The notes beneath the pieces were generated by a model. The model searched no databases and was not told the DNA's origin. It saw only the letters and a list, made by a program, of their open reading frames with translations. A stretch of DNA of 64,000 nt from Microvelia longipes. Taxonomy: Eukaryota; Arthropoda; Insecta; Hemiptera; Veliidae. Within the stretch, counting starts at the first letter, position 1. Each line of letters opens with the position of its first letter. This document shows positions 1-15,984 of this stretch, piece after piece. The stretch spans positions 31,204,565 through 31,268,564 of the forward strand of contig JACMZG010001913.1 of the NCBI GenBank assembly GCA_018340805.1. The letters are read 5' to 3'. The translations under genes were made by a program, and so were the position numbers.

Positions 1-1540
1 ATGTGATAAAAAATCATGTACATAATTTTTACCTTATTTCTTTTATGTTTTTCCGTACAAAACCCAGGATATAGTTTATACGAGATTAGAATTAAAAAAA
101 ATTAATTATTTTTACCATTTCATAAATTATTGTTTGCACCCCCCAAAAAATCTCAATAGAGGGAAAAAATAATTCAATTTTTCATTTTGAGGCAGCTCAA
201 GCTCATCCCCCCTCCGTGGCTGGAGATACCTTTAAATTATTAAGAGTTAATAAATTAATTACAGATTTGTGGAATAATGAAATTAGATGATAAAATTTGA
301 AGTCAATACCTAAAATGTAATTTTTCTTGTCTACATGTTACATTTAAACATTACATGTGTGCTCTTTACTAATTTTTACTCTTTACTGATTTTTTAAAAA
401 TTAAAAATTTTATAAAATATCATGCAAAATTAACCATACATATTTATATCATTTGAATTTATTTAAGACGGCAGTCCTTTATAACATTAACTTATTTAAT
501 AATTCTCACAACGTTTCATTGAGCAAAGCTCAACATCTTCAGGTAAATCCAAAATAAAAATTTTGAAGCAAACATTTTTTTAAACGCAACTTATAAAATT
601 TAAATTATATATATCATACCAGTCCAAAAAAAATTACTCTCTTATACATATTTATGGTTTTATAAATTCATAAATACTTGGTTATGGACGTAAAAAGATA
701 TTTATACCAAAGAAGTAAATAAATTTAGAAATATATATCTTATTACATTCAATGATTATATTTTTTGTATTTACTTTTTTCTCTTGTAATCCTTTTTCAA
801 ATGTTTTTTTGCTTATGTAACCATAAATTTATATAGTTTTGTAAAGGGCCTGAACCTGTATATATGTAAAATAATTACATAAATGTATATTATATCGTAT
901 GAAAATTTGCAACCAAAAATATACAAGTATAATAGTTAAGCCAATTAAATTAACAATAAAATTAGATAACTCTGACTAATTTTGACGAAGTCCAAAGAAT
1001 TTATAAGTTTTTAAAAACATCTAAAAATTAGTAGGCTTCTAGGATACCACTCAACTTTCTAAAGTTTAGTAGTATCCTAAGACCACAAATTATTGAGCTT
1101 TTATCAGCATTAAGTAATAGTCAACAAAAAAATAATGTGGTGCCACGTTAAGAGAGGTACTTCGCCATATTCATGGCGAATATTTGTACAATAGACTAAT
1201 ATAAGTATTAGTCACTATTCTTATAAGTAAACTTGATTTTGGATTCTTAATGAAAGCACAGCACTTTATTTACACTTAATCTTGAAGGAAAAGAAATGTA
1301 AAAAAAGTCAACTATAAAAAATAAATATGTATATATTTTTATCATAGAACTAATTTATTGAAGGCCAAAAAGATCACAAAAATGTTTCACATAATTTAGT
1401 TAGTTAATTAACTCTTTATATTTGTTTAGGATTCTAAATGTTTTAATTCTAATAAGTATTTTCATATTCACCCATCAGCAATTAACTAAGCAACTATAGC
1501 AATCCTCAAATCTTGCAAAAAGGTTAGTATTCGAATTTTT
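1..1540. other. AT-rich intergenic DNA, no gene seen
   Basis: No credible coding exon or RNA gene is visible on either strand. The stretch is AT-rich with short stop-interrupted frames. A minus-strand hammerhead-like segment (about 511-542) is the only structured item I could see; it is described with the foldback elements. Confidence 0.6.
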
Positions 1541-1542
1541 GT

Positions 1543-1870
1543 ATATCTTTTATGTTCTTTAAATAATTTATATTGTATCTAAGAAAAGTTAAGGTATTAA
1601 TTAGTGATTGTCGTTAAAAATTTCTTCTTCTTGATAGATTGAATGGCGTTGGGCATTATCAGCAAAAACCAGGTTTAATCCTCTCAGAGTATTGTGGGTT
1701 TTAGGCTGATTAATAAATACTCAGGGAGGGTTGAACTTGGGTTTGCGGATGATACTTGAGGCCATTCAATAAGAATAACAATAATTTCAATCTTTAAAGT
1801 CCAGCAATAAAGAGTTTATATAGTAACTTTTCTTAGATACAGTAAAAATTGTTTAAAAGAACCATAAATA
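1543..1870. repeat. Degenerate foldback (inverted-repeat) element
   Basis: The two ends are inverted copies: the left arm around 1571-1590 (TGTATCTAAGAAAAGTTA) is matched in reverse complement at about 1828-1845. A second, tighter palindrome sits inside (1638-1770), running from ATTGAATGGC to GCCATTCAAT with about 56-bp imperfect arms and a loop near 20 nt. No ORF is present. A non-autonomous foldback/MITE is the simplest reading; a small-RNA hairpin is also possible. Confidence 0.6.
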
Positions 1871-2133
1871 TTAACAACAGAATATTTACTTTGGGATAGC
1901 TAGAGAATGGCCATTAAAATAAAAATAGAAAAAAATAATTTTTAAAATAAAGTAAAATGTCAACTAAACTTTTACATGAAAGAAATAACATGTGAATAAC
2001 TAAATAAATAATTACATCTGTAACTTATTAACCATCTTAACATTAACCAATTGGGTACTGGGCACTGGAACTTTAGATATGCAACTCTCATACTCACTAC
2101 TTAGGACTTACTTCCCTCATCCTCAGATACTTA

Positions 2134-2534
2134 CAGTCAATCGTTTAGTTTAAAAATCTTGACAGGTCAGTTTAGACACCGCTGATTCTTAAGAAAAAAA
2201 TCCCTGCAAGAAGGGAGCGAGAAAAAACTATGTAAACAAATCAGGTTATACCTGTATTTTCTTGGCGATGTTTTTTTTACATTTCTTTTGTGTAGTTTTA
2301 TTTTAAAATATCATTTTTAAGATTAATTTGAAAGTAGTTTTCAAAACGATTTAAACAAAAGAAGAACCATAAACAAAGTGAACGATTGCCGGGAAGAAGG
2401 TTTTTTCCCTACAGCGGTTATTGTGGTAGGGATTTTTTTCTATTTTTAAGTAAGAGGTTGGCAGCAGCTTCTCTGATTGGCCAATCCCCAAAATACTTAT
2501 GAACTTGGGAATTTTTAAACTAAACGATAGACTG
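2134..2534. mobile_element. MITE family A copy 1 (TA-flanked)
   Basis: A 400-bp element with terminal inverted repeats starting CAGTC(A/T)ATCGTTTAGTTT and ending in the reverse complement, flanked by TA on both sides. Related copies lie at 46934-47368 and 57032-57429. There is no coding capacity. The TA flanks suggest mobilisation by a Tc1/mariner-type transposase, which is an inference from the duplication only. Confidence 0.75.
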
Positions 2535-2557
2535 TAATAAGTTTGTTTTATTACCAG

Positions 2558-3240
2558 TGGTCACCCATCCAGGCACTGACTTTGCTCAAAGCTGCTTAAT
2601 TTTTATGACCCTACAAAAACTGTAGATATATATTGAAACAAAACTTAGTATACTTATACATTACGTAAAGAGATACACTTGTACCTAATTTCAACACAAA
2701 TGGTTTATTATTCCTATCTTAAAATTTTGTAAAAAAAACTTGATTCAATACAAAGAGAACTAATGCTGATAATGAGATAAAACTTAGAACTTATGTCGGC
2801 TAAATATGTAGTCATTGCAGATTATAAATATATATAAACTATTTATTTGCACTTACATAATAACACAATTAAACCATACAAGATTAGTAACATTTTGTGC
2901 AAAGTCGGCACTAAGCCATGGTGCCCATAGATGGGATTGCGGATTATAGACGCCATTAAAAATATTTTCCGTATAGCACAACTAAACTTACAGAGATTTT
3001 GTGTACTAAGTATCAACTCTGTAGCATAAATACACTAGGGACCTAGGACGATAACTAAAACACACCAATAGAGACAGCCAAATTTGTGAAAACCAATCAG
3101 GAGGTCTTAAAACACCTGATACGGTTAATTCAGGGGAAATTTCAATTTTTTGGATTCTTAAAGTGAATACCTATGGTGATAGGGAATACCTATAGTCCTT
3201 TATACCTACGGTGTAATTAAAGAAAAGTAAAAAAGTAACA
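2558..3240 (-). repeat. Interspersed repeat R1 with 5S-rRNA-like module
   Basis: Minus-strand copy of the most abundant repeat in the window. In its sense direction R1 starts near CCTCATTTATACC..GTA, carries 'TGTGTGTCTGTTATCAT', and contains a segment resembling the 3' half of 5S rRNA (TTAAGCAGC...GGATGGGTGACC), here at 2558-2610. Other copies: 6190-6590, 12915-13500, 15985-16765, 17265-17663, 22315-22860, 26495-27020, and fragments near 14900, 19640-19935, 44545-44655, 44930-45200 and 50665-50960. Confidence 0.6.
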
Positions 3241-3737
3241 ATGAAGAAAAAACAGTTTTTTAATTCCAAACTTGGCAAAAACTGAATGGTTATATTAACA
3301 TTTTCCAATATAAAAAAATTAATCTAGTGTGTATTTTAATCTTTAGTGTAAAATACTAGGAAATAAGTTAAAACAAATGTTTCCTCAAAAAAGTTACTAT
3401 AATCTCTTAAGATTGCATCAGTGGAATGTACCGCCTCGTAATGGTCATCACTTTATAATATAACCTCAATTAATTTTGGTTAAGTTAGCAGCAGTGCGTT
3501 CTGTCCATGAATTATAAACAGATCAGAGCCCAGAAACCTCTCACAATCTGAGCTCTGACAAGTACTAAATAGACCACAAGCCTATGTTATTCATTTCACA
3601 CAGATCATATTTTTTATAAAAATCAAATAGTTTTTGCACAAAAATGAAGTTTTTGATTGTCAGATATAGTTTACATGAACGAAAAAGTGGATTAATATTT
3701 TCTGAAGGGATGTCTTGATAAGGCACAGGTAAGCTGA

Positions 3738-8264
<4,527 letters not shown>

Positions 8265-8599
8265 AATAATAACAAGTAGTGTTAAAACAAACAATTGAAT
8301 GAATTCTCAATTAAGATAAAAAAAAGTCATAATTGGTGGTAAAAATCAAAATGGAAAAATTGACAAGACTATACAGTAAAAATAAAATATCGCATTCAAA
8401 GAGGAGGAAAGTAAATGGAAAAAAGGAAAAAACAGCTATAACATCAAAGTAATAGTGATAAAAGTGTTATTATGATGGTGAGAAAGATAACAAAAATATA
8501 ATAAAAGAAATAATAATCAAAAATAATAAAAGTCAAATACAAGAATAATATATATAAAAGATATCTAAATATTTTATTAAATGCTCCTTAAAGAACTTT

Positions 8600-9245
8600 A
8601 TATAGCCCTGACGGGGCCGTAGCGAGACCCAGAGTGGAGCAGGCCTGTGAGGCCATGCAATTCTAATTCACTAGATATATGGCAAAATGCCATATGTAAC
8701 AATAAATTCTAAAACAAAAATAGCGAGACGATGAGAATTTGCTAAATTCATGGCAAAATGGCATGTAACTTCAAATAATTAAACAACAATTAAAACAAAA
8801 GTATAACTGTGTGGCCACGAAGCAGCCATATGGCCATCGGCTTGTAGCGGCTACAGACTGAAGGCCCGTATTTTCATATGGTGGATTGCACTGCTGGTCT
8901 AAAGAAAATACAAGCATCTTCTCATAAATTAAATATGATAGGGGAATAGTAGATGAGGTAAAATATTCAAAGAAGAAGTTTATTATTCTATGGCAGAATA
9001 AAATACGGGCCTTCGGCCCGTAGCCGCTACGCGGCCTCGGCGCTTCGCGCCTCGTCCGCTCTACGGGGTCGGCCCACCGGGCCGCTTCGCGGCCCGGGGG
9101 CGTCCCTGTGGCCGCTTCGCGGCCACATTGTTGTTGGTTTGTATTATGTGTTGTTCTTGTTACATGGCATTTTGCCATGTATCTAGCGAATTTTCACAGC
9201 CTTTCCACACAGGCCCGCTTCTCACAGGCCTGAGAGGCTTTCTCA
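8600..9245. repeat. Foldback element with GC-rich hairpin array
   Basis: Outer arms are inverted: CAGGCCTGTGAGGC...ATGGCAAAATGCCAT...GTAAC on the left (about 8640-8700) and its reverse complement on the right (about 9160-9235). Inside, 9006-9126 is a run of short perfect hairpins with 5-8 bp GC stems and TTC or CTTCGG loops (for example 9006-9020, 9039-9051, 9079-9095, 9108-9126). The base composition is strikingly unlike the surroundings. Relatives with the same TGGCAnnnTGCCA ends lie near 42260-42420 and 60060-60180. The 135-codon minus-strand frame through the hairpins is probably incidental. Confidence 0.6.
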
Positions 9246-9426
9246 CAAATTTGATTTTGCTAATTGAGATTTTATTCATACTCTATTATTAATAGTATGC
9301 TATAATATTAAAATTAAGAAGCATTATTGTGCTGGCAATCGCGCAACAATCGTCACGAAATTCATTCTAGCTACACAAATTTAAAGTCAGACAGCTTTAA
9401 CTTTCACAGAGTTTTATTGATATAAG

Positions 9427-9482
9427 TATCGATACGAAGAAGGAACAACTGTAACATAAAACGTCCCGTTTTCGCGAACAAT
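9427..9482. promoter_or_regulatory. DRE-like and E2F-like motifs upstream of thymidylate synthase
   Basis: TATCGATA at 9427-9434 matches the DREF-binding DRE core known from insect replication-gene promoters. A TTTTCGCGAA E2F-like palindrome lies about 40 bp away (about 9470-9480). Thymidylate synthase is a classic S-phase gene, and its 5' UTR appears to be split by an intron, so the real promoter could be here, 1.2 kb upstream of the ATG. Motif matches this short can occur by chance. Confidence 0.3.
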
Positions 9483-10340
9483 AATCGAACAAGAACCCGT
9501 AAAAACCCCATTTGAACCCTGGTTAGAACCCGTAAAAGAATATTTTACCGTCTAAACTAATAAATCTTGAAACGAATCGAAAAACTAGAATAAAATACGT
9601 CAAACATAATTCTTTCCTGACAGTGTTGTCCAAAACAAAAACATTACAAAAAAAACAAAACAAATATAGATAAAAATAAACCTAGCGGCGGCCGCGACAA
9701 TTATAAACAAAAATATATTCATGATTTTAGTTTTTAAATAAAAATGCCGTTTCCGTCACTTAAGATTGCCTGACTGAGCTGAAACCGGTCGCAATCGTTT
9801 TAGAATGACTTCGACCATATAAAGACTACTTCGAGGTTCTTCCGCTTTACGGGCCTGCTTAGCTCGGCGTGGTTTTAGTGGAAGCCATTTTTGTCCTGTC
9901 TCTCTGGGACAGTAGGCTTACCAGGATGGAGCTAGGGGTAGAGGCCCCTCTTTTATACTATATCACCACCCTCTAACACTACTGAACCCAACAGATATCG
10001 TACGAGTCTTTGACCTAGACGTATACATATATACAAGATTATATATATATGTATACCGTTTGCTCCATTTGTGATGGTTCGATTGAGCTGAAATCGGTCT
10101 TAATCGATTCAGCTAGCCGTCTACCTAAACACGAAATACCTTGTTTTATAGCCATTTGAAGTTTCAAAAAAAATTTTTTTTCATGACGTCATAACTTTGG
10201 TTGATGACGTCATAATGTTTTTATAAACAATAGGCCTCGTAACCTCCTCGACATCTCGCGATTTGCTAAGTTTCGTTTCAATTTGAGAACGCCTTCGAGA
10301 GTTATCGTTCGCCATACGAAAGGGTAGAAACTCTTACAAC
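9483..10340. other. Non-coding upstream region with CRE-like pair
   Basis: No gene seen. The region includes two related short segments around GAGCTGAAA(C/T)CGGTC (near 9775 and 10090), and two perfect TGACGTCA octamers at 10184-10191 and 10205-10212, 21 bp apart. Confidence 0.4.
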
Positions 10341-11686
<1,346 letters not shown>

Positions 11687-11823
11687 ATTCGTTGGCGCTC
11701 CAAATCGTTGGAGCTCCAACGATATGGAACGCCAACAACTTGGAGCGCCAACGAATTGGAGCGCAAATGATGGCGCGCGAACGAATGGAGCTCCAACAAC
11801 TTGGAGCGCCAACGACTGGTACC
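11687..11823. repeat. Cluster of 16-bp repeats TTGGAGCGCCAACRA
   Basis: About eight tandem copies of a 14-16 bp unit (consensus AACGAATTGGAGCGCC). The first copies are in inverted orientation (CGTTGGCGCTCCAA). Because the unit is itself partly self-complementary (GTTGGCGCTCCAA / TTGGAGCGCCAAC), the array can fold in many registers. Several overlapping frames stay open through it on both strands, which is a by-product of the repeat and not evidence for a gene. Confidence 0.8.
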
Positions 11824-12914
11824 CTAAAAAACTACAAAAATCAAGGTTTTTTACCGTTATGTTGTCGCCTTGATTTTTGTTGACTGAAAAAGTCATAACG
11901 TGACAATTATTTTACATTAAATAGTATATTTTATGTTCTCTTTACGTTGAATTGTTCGGTTTTTATTTGCCGTCGAATCATTTTGAGTCAGCTTCTCTAG
12001 AGCTAGAAATGGTATAGGTATTCTTTGTGGTAAGAAGTGGAATATACTAGTAATAAGTCTCTATAAAGGCAAACAATACCCAAGAGGTCTACATATTACT
12101 TCAGAAAAGAAGATAATGTAGGTATTATATGAAAAATATAATACCTATATAATGATTACTAATACAATATTTGCACACAAATCAACTATCAGGGATAATA
12201 TGATGTTTTGAACGTCATAGCACGAAGTGTTAACAACCTTTGTGTTTCCATCGCTAAATAACGTTTAGCCTACGCACCGTTCCGTGCAAAGTGTTGCTAG
12301 CATCTAAAGTACTATGTATGTCAGGCTGTAATTTCAAATATTCGCATTATTTACTAGTAATTCTAGTGGAAAAGCTTTTCATAAACTAGTTATTTATAAG
12401 TTCTTGAAATAATTTGAAAAAGTAACTTTATTTTTTTCTTATTTTGTGATTGAGGTTAAGTTCTGTATATACTCTAATGTATACTCTGTGTATATAGATT
12501 TAGAGATGACAATTACCCGCGTTTAAGAGGGAAATTTTCCCGCGTACATAACAACTGTATCAAGTATTTCCCGCCTTTATTCAAGGAGAAAAGAGGGTCC
12601 CGGAGAGATTCTCAAGCTTTGCAACTCAGCGATTCACACTTTACTCTTTAACTCTTGTATCAAAGAATAATAACGCATTACAACAATTAACTATCAAAGC
12701 AAACACTATTCTCAAAAATTAAATTATAGCTGCAACAGCCTTAAGCATAAAATAAATGCTAATATAAAGAATAATCATCAATAACAAATTAATAATAAAA
12801 AAAAAGTTTAAAATATTAGAAATACAATTATAAATATAAACAAAATAAAAGTGGACAGTGATGCTAGGATTTGGCGGGAGCAATGCCGAAAGTCAAGAAG
12901 AAAAACAGATAAAA
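11824..12914. other. Non-coding AT-rich stretch
   Basis: I see no gene. A short inverted pair (AAAATCAAGG / CCTTGATTTT) flanks 11838-11880, and there is a slightly GC-richer segment near 12500-12620 with no coding signature. Confidence 0.4.
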
Positions 12915-13500
12915 AAATTCGGGTACGGGGTACCTCAGAACTTTTTCTCATCAGATCGGATTCGCTACGCTCATCCTCCCACTTCCTACTCGCTTCGCTT
13001 GTCCTCAGAATACACACACCAAATTTATACTGCAACATGTCTTCGGACTTGCTTCGCTCGTACTCAGATAGTAAATGGATGCGTATCATTCTCAATTATA
13101 CGCAATTGTATTTAAATGACCTGAAAACTACTTTTAATTTTTTTTTATTATAAAATTACGGATTAATGACGTCATAAAAAAAAGTTATTTTCCGAATAGC
13201 ACAATTACATCGGTAGACTGATTTTCGTACGATGCTTCAACTCTCTAGTATGAATTAGAGTGCCTGTATAATCAGCTGATTATACAGGCACTCTAGTATG
13301 AATACACTAGGTAGATGATAAGAGGCACACCCACACACAAACACATACGCACATAAACACACACACATGTAGACAGACAACTTTGTGAAAACCACTCAGG
13401 AGGCCTTTAAAACACCTAAAACGGAATGCCGGTTTCGGATTTTTTTGCAAACACAATACTTTCCCTATATACCTATGGTATAAATGAGGAAAAGTAATAA
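12915..13500 (-). repeat. Interspersed repeat R1, minus-strand copy
   Basis: Minus-strand R1 copy running from the CCTCATTTATACC-type end (about 13495) to GAGGTACCCCGTACCC (about 12920). It contains the GAGCGAAGCGAGTCCGAAG blocks. It was interrupted by the 40-bp palindrome at 13256-13295. Short ORFs on both strands here are repeat-derived. Confidence 0.6.
13256..13295. mobile_element. 40-bp perfect palindrome with 8-bp target duplication
   Basis: The half-site TAGAGTGCCTGTATAATCAG is followed immediately by its exact reverse complement. The palindrome is bracketed by GTATGAAT at 13248-13255 and 13296-13303, a perfect 8-bp duplication as made by hAT-type transposases. The host DNA is an R1 repeat, in which the uninterrupted sequence would read CTCTAGTATGAATACAC. 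Confidence 0.8.
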
Positions 13501-13597
13501 TACTAATACTTTTTTCAATATTATTTTAAATTTAATTAATTTTTCATCAAAATTTTTCATTTATTAAGCCTTGGTTCGACTTAGCATTCTAACCTAA

Positions 13598-14274
13598 TAG
13601 TCCTAGAGCCGGACCTAAAAATATATGACTCATTTTGTACTACTTCAAACTAAATTTTTCTGAAAATATACCTTAAATTATGACGGAAAATCATAGTCTG
13701 CCTATCCTGAGTGGAGCCCTTCATATAAATGCGCTCGCTCAAAATTTTATCAAATCGCACTTATTTCTTGAAATAAGTGGTTCCCTGTGGGTCGTGTGCA
13801 AAACATGAAGAGGACAATGTTTAAAGATGATCAAATTTCCAATTAATAGAGTGTTTCATCATCCAAATAGGATTACTACAACCAAAGTTATGGCTCTTTC
13901 AAAAAATGATTAAATTATATAAAGTCAGCTAATTTCTTTGAAAAATATTGACATTTTGTGAATTTTTGTCCATTTAAAACAAGTCATAACTTTAGTTGTT
14001 GTTATCCAATTTTGACAAAACAACACTCGTTTTATAGAAAATTGTCTCAGTTTTAAAAGATGTTATCTTCATGTTTTGCACACGAACTGCAGGGAACCAC
14101 TTATTGCAAGTAAACTGGACTTTGAACGATTTTCTAATATTTTGAGCGAGCACATTTATATGAAGGGCTCCACTTTGGATTGGCACTTAGGCAGACTATG
14201 CTTTTCCTTCATAATTTAAGGTACATTTTCGGAAAAAATTGGATTAAAGTAGTAGAAAATTAGTCACATTTTTT
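13598..14274. repeat. 700-bp foldback palindrome, copy 1
   Basis: Left and right halves are diverged inverted copies around a centre near 13930. Matching landmarks: GTCTGCCTATCCTGAGTGGAGCCCTTCATATAA on the left versus its reverse complement near 14160-14200, and GTGGTTCCCTG with GTGTGCAAAACATGA mirrored. The right end is cut by a MITE inserted at 14275. A second copy is at 61255-61967. No coding potential. Confidence 0.75.
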
Positions 14275-14590
14275 CATAGAGATATATTACTAGAGAGGCC
14301 CTATTGGTTGAATTTTGAAACATCGAAAAAGTAACCTGACCACATTCCATTATCATTAAATAAACAGAACAAAAAAAAACAGTAAATTATATAGTAGAAT
14401 GTTTAAAATACAAATCACAACACAAACAATCTGCGGGAAGCCGAAAACAATTGATTAATTATAACCATAACTTCCTCTTGGAGGAGGTTTCAATGAGGTT
14501 ACACAGAGCCCCTGAGAGCCCCACTAAAAATGTTTCAGGCCTCTCAATGTATTAAGATAGGCTATGCCCCCTCTAGTATATATCTCTATG
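14275..14590. mobile_element. hAT-type MITE family B, copy 1
   Basis: A 316-bp element with about 24-bp terminal inverted repeats (CATAGAGATATATTACTAGAG...). It is flanked by 8-bp direct repeats CATTTTTT (14267-14274 and 14591-14598). The 8-bp duplication and CA/TG ends indicate hAT-transposase mobilisation. Other copies: 15413-15849, 20962-21866, 43600-43903 and a fragment at 28627-28720. Confidence 0.8.
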
Positions 14591-14639
14591 CATTTTTTAT
14601 ACAGCGTGTATAGTGACCTCGCTTGATGCTGCTAAACAT

Positions 14640-14669
14640 TAGAGTACCTGTAATCATACAGGCACTCTA
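14640..14669. mobile_element. 30-bp palindrome, second nano-insertion
   Basis: TAGAGTACCTGTA-ATCA-TACAGGCACTCTA is a shortened relative of the 40-bp palindrome at 13256. It is flanked by CTAAACAT and GTAAACAT, matching at 7 of 8 positions. Same termini, same duplication length and same absence of any interior. Confidence 0.7.
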
Positions 14670-15412
14670 GTAAACATTAATGCGATCTAATAAAATTGCA
14701 GATATACTAAACGTATTTGAATTAGTTTTCATACATTAATTAACAACCTAAAAGAATAAGCTTGTACAAAATTTAAATTTACTGGTTCAATTTTTCAATT
14801 TTCAAACGATGTTTTAAAAACGTATACATGTAATTTAATAAAACTTAAACTAATGCTGAAAATTAGGTGTCTGCATTCCTACCAAATTCCAAATGATCAA
14901 ACATTTTTTCTGCGAAAAAAATCTTTCTTGTCTAAGCCGAAGTCACTACGGTTATCCGAGGATGAACGTAGTGAATACGATATGGCGAGGAAAATTTCCG
15001 AGGTACCCCGTACCCAATTCTTTTAGTAGAAAGAAAGGAGAAAAAAGTCTTGGTTCTTTAGTTTTTTCTTTTAGTACGCTGGATTGGTTGATCTGTTTAG
15101 TTAAATCATTTATGCGTAGTATTAAATTGCAGTGGAGACTTCATGATAGGGTATTTGGTTGTAACATGTATGGAAACGTAAAGGAACACAAATTTAAATG
15201 AAGGGGGGGGGCTCAGGAAAGAATTTTGGGTAAAACATTGTAATAATAAAATAACCGTATGTAAAATAATAAAAAAATAATAGTAGTAAAATAAAACTGA
15301 CTGATCATCGTTTTAGCATTTTTAGTGAAACGGCGATCAGTGTTTATAAAAAACGTAGTTTTTAGTCTTTTTTTAGAAAAAACACTGATCAGTGTTTTAG
15401 ACCTACCTCTAT

Positions 15413-15849
15413 CATAGAGATATTATTACTAGAGAGGCTCTATTGGTTGAAAAAGTAATATGAAAACCTTCGAATATTAATATAATCAAATAAATCAAAA
15501 TTAATTAATAATTAATTAATTCATATAATCATAAACACTACACAATTACAGTAAATTATATAATAGAACGTATAAAATACAAAACATAAACACAAGCAAT
15601 GCGTGAAAAGCGGACGACAATTAATTTTTAACAACCTTTACTCACCATGGACAAGGAAATTGTTTAAAACCTATAACTCTCGATTAAAGTCAACTAAAAA
15701 AAAATTAAAAAGTTTAAAACTTCAACTAAAAAGTGTTTTTAGTTAACTTTACTCTCAATGAAGTTACACAGATCCCTTAAGCTCTAAAACACGTTTCAAG
15801 CTTTTCAATGTAAGATAGGCTATGCCCTCTCTAGTAATATATCTCTATG
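15413..15849. mobile_element. hAT-type MITE family B, copy 2
   Basis: Same termini as the copy at 14275 (CATAGAGATAT...ATATCTCTATG) and the same internal landmarks (CCTATTGGTTG near the left end, GAGGTT/AAGTTACACAGA.CCC and GGCTATGCCC near the right). It is longer owing to internal AT-rich expansion. A clear target duplication is not visible. Confidence 0.7.
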
Positions 15850-15984
15850 CATATCCCCTTTAACGTCCAGTCACCCTCCATTTTTATCTTCTCTTCTTTC
15901 AAATATTTTATTACTTCAAATTCTTTTTATTCATTGTGAGGTAAGTGACGTATTTTGTATGGCATTTATTTGACCAAATTGTTT

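Noticed and set aside
8771..9178. 135-codon minus-strand ORF
   Set aside because: It is created by the GC-rich hairpin array; the translation is repetitive Arg/Ala/Gly without family signature.
12808..13153. Three overlapping ORFs of 85-100 codons
   Set aside because: They lie in a copy of interspersed repeat R1; similar frames recur in other R1 copies.
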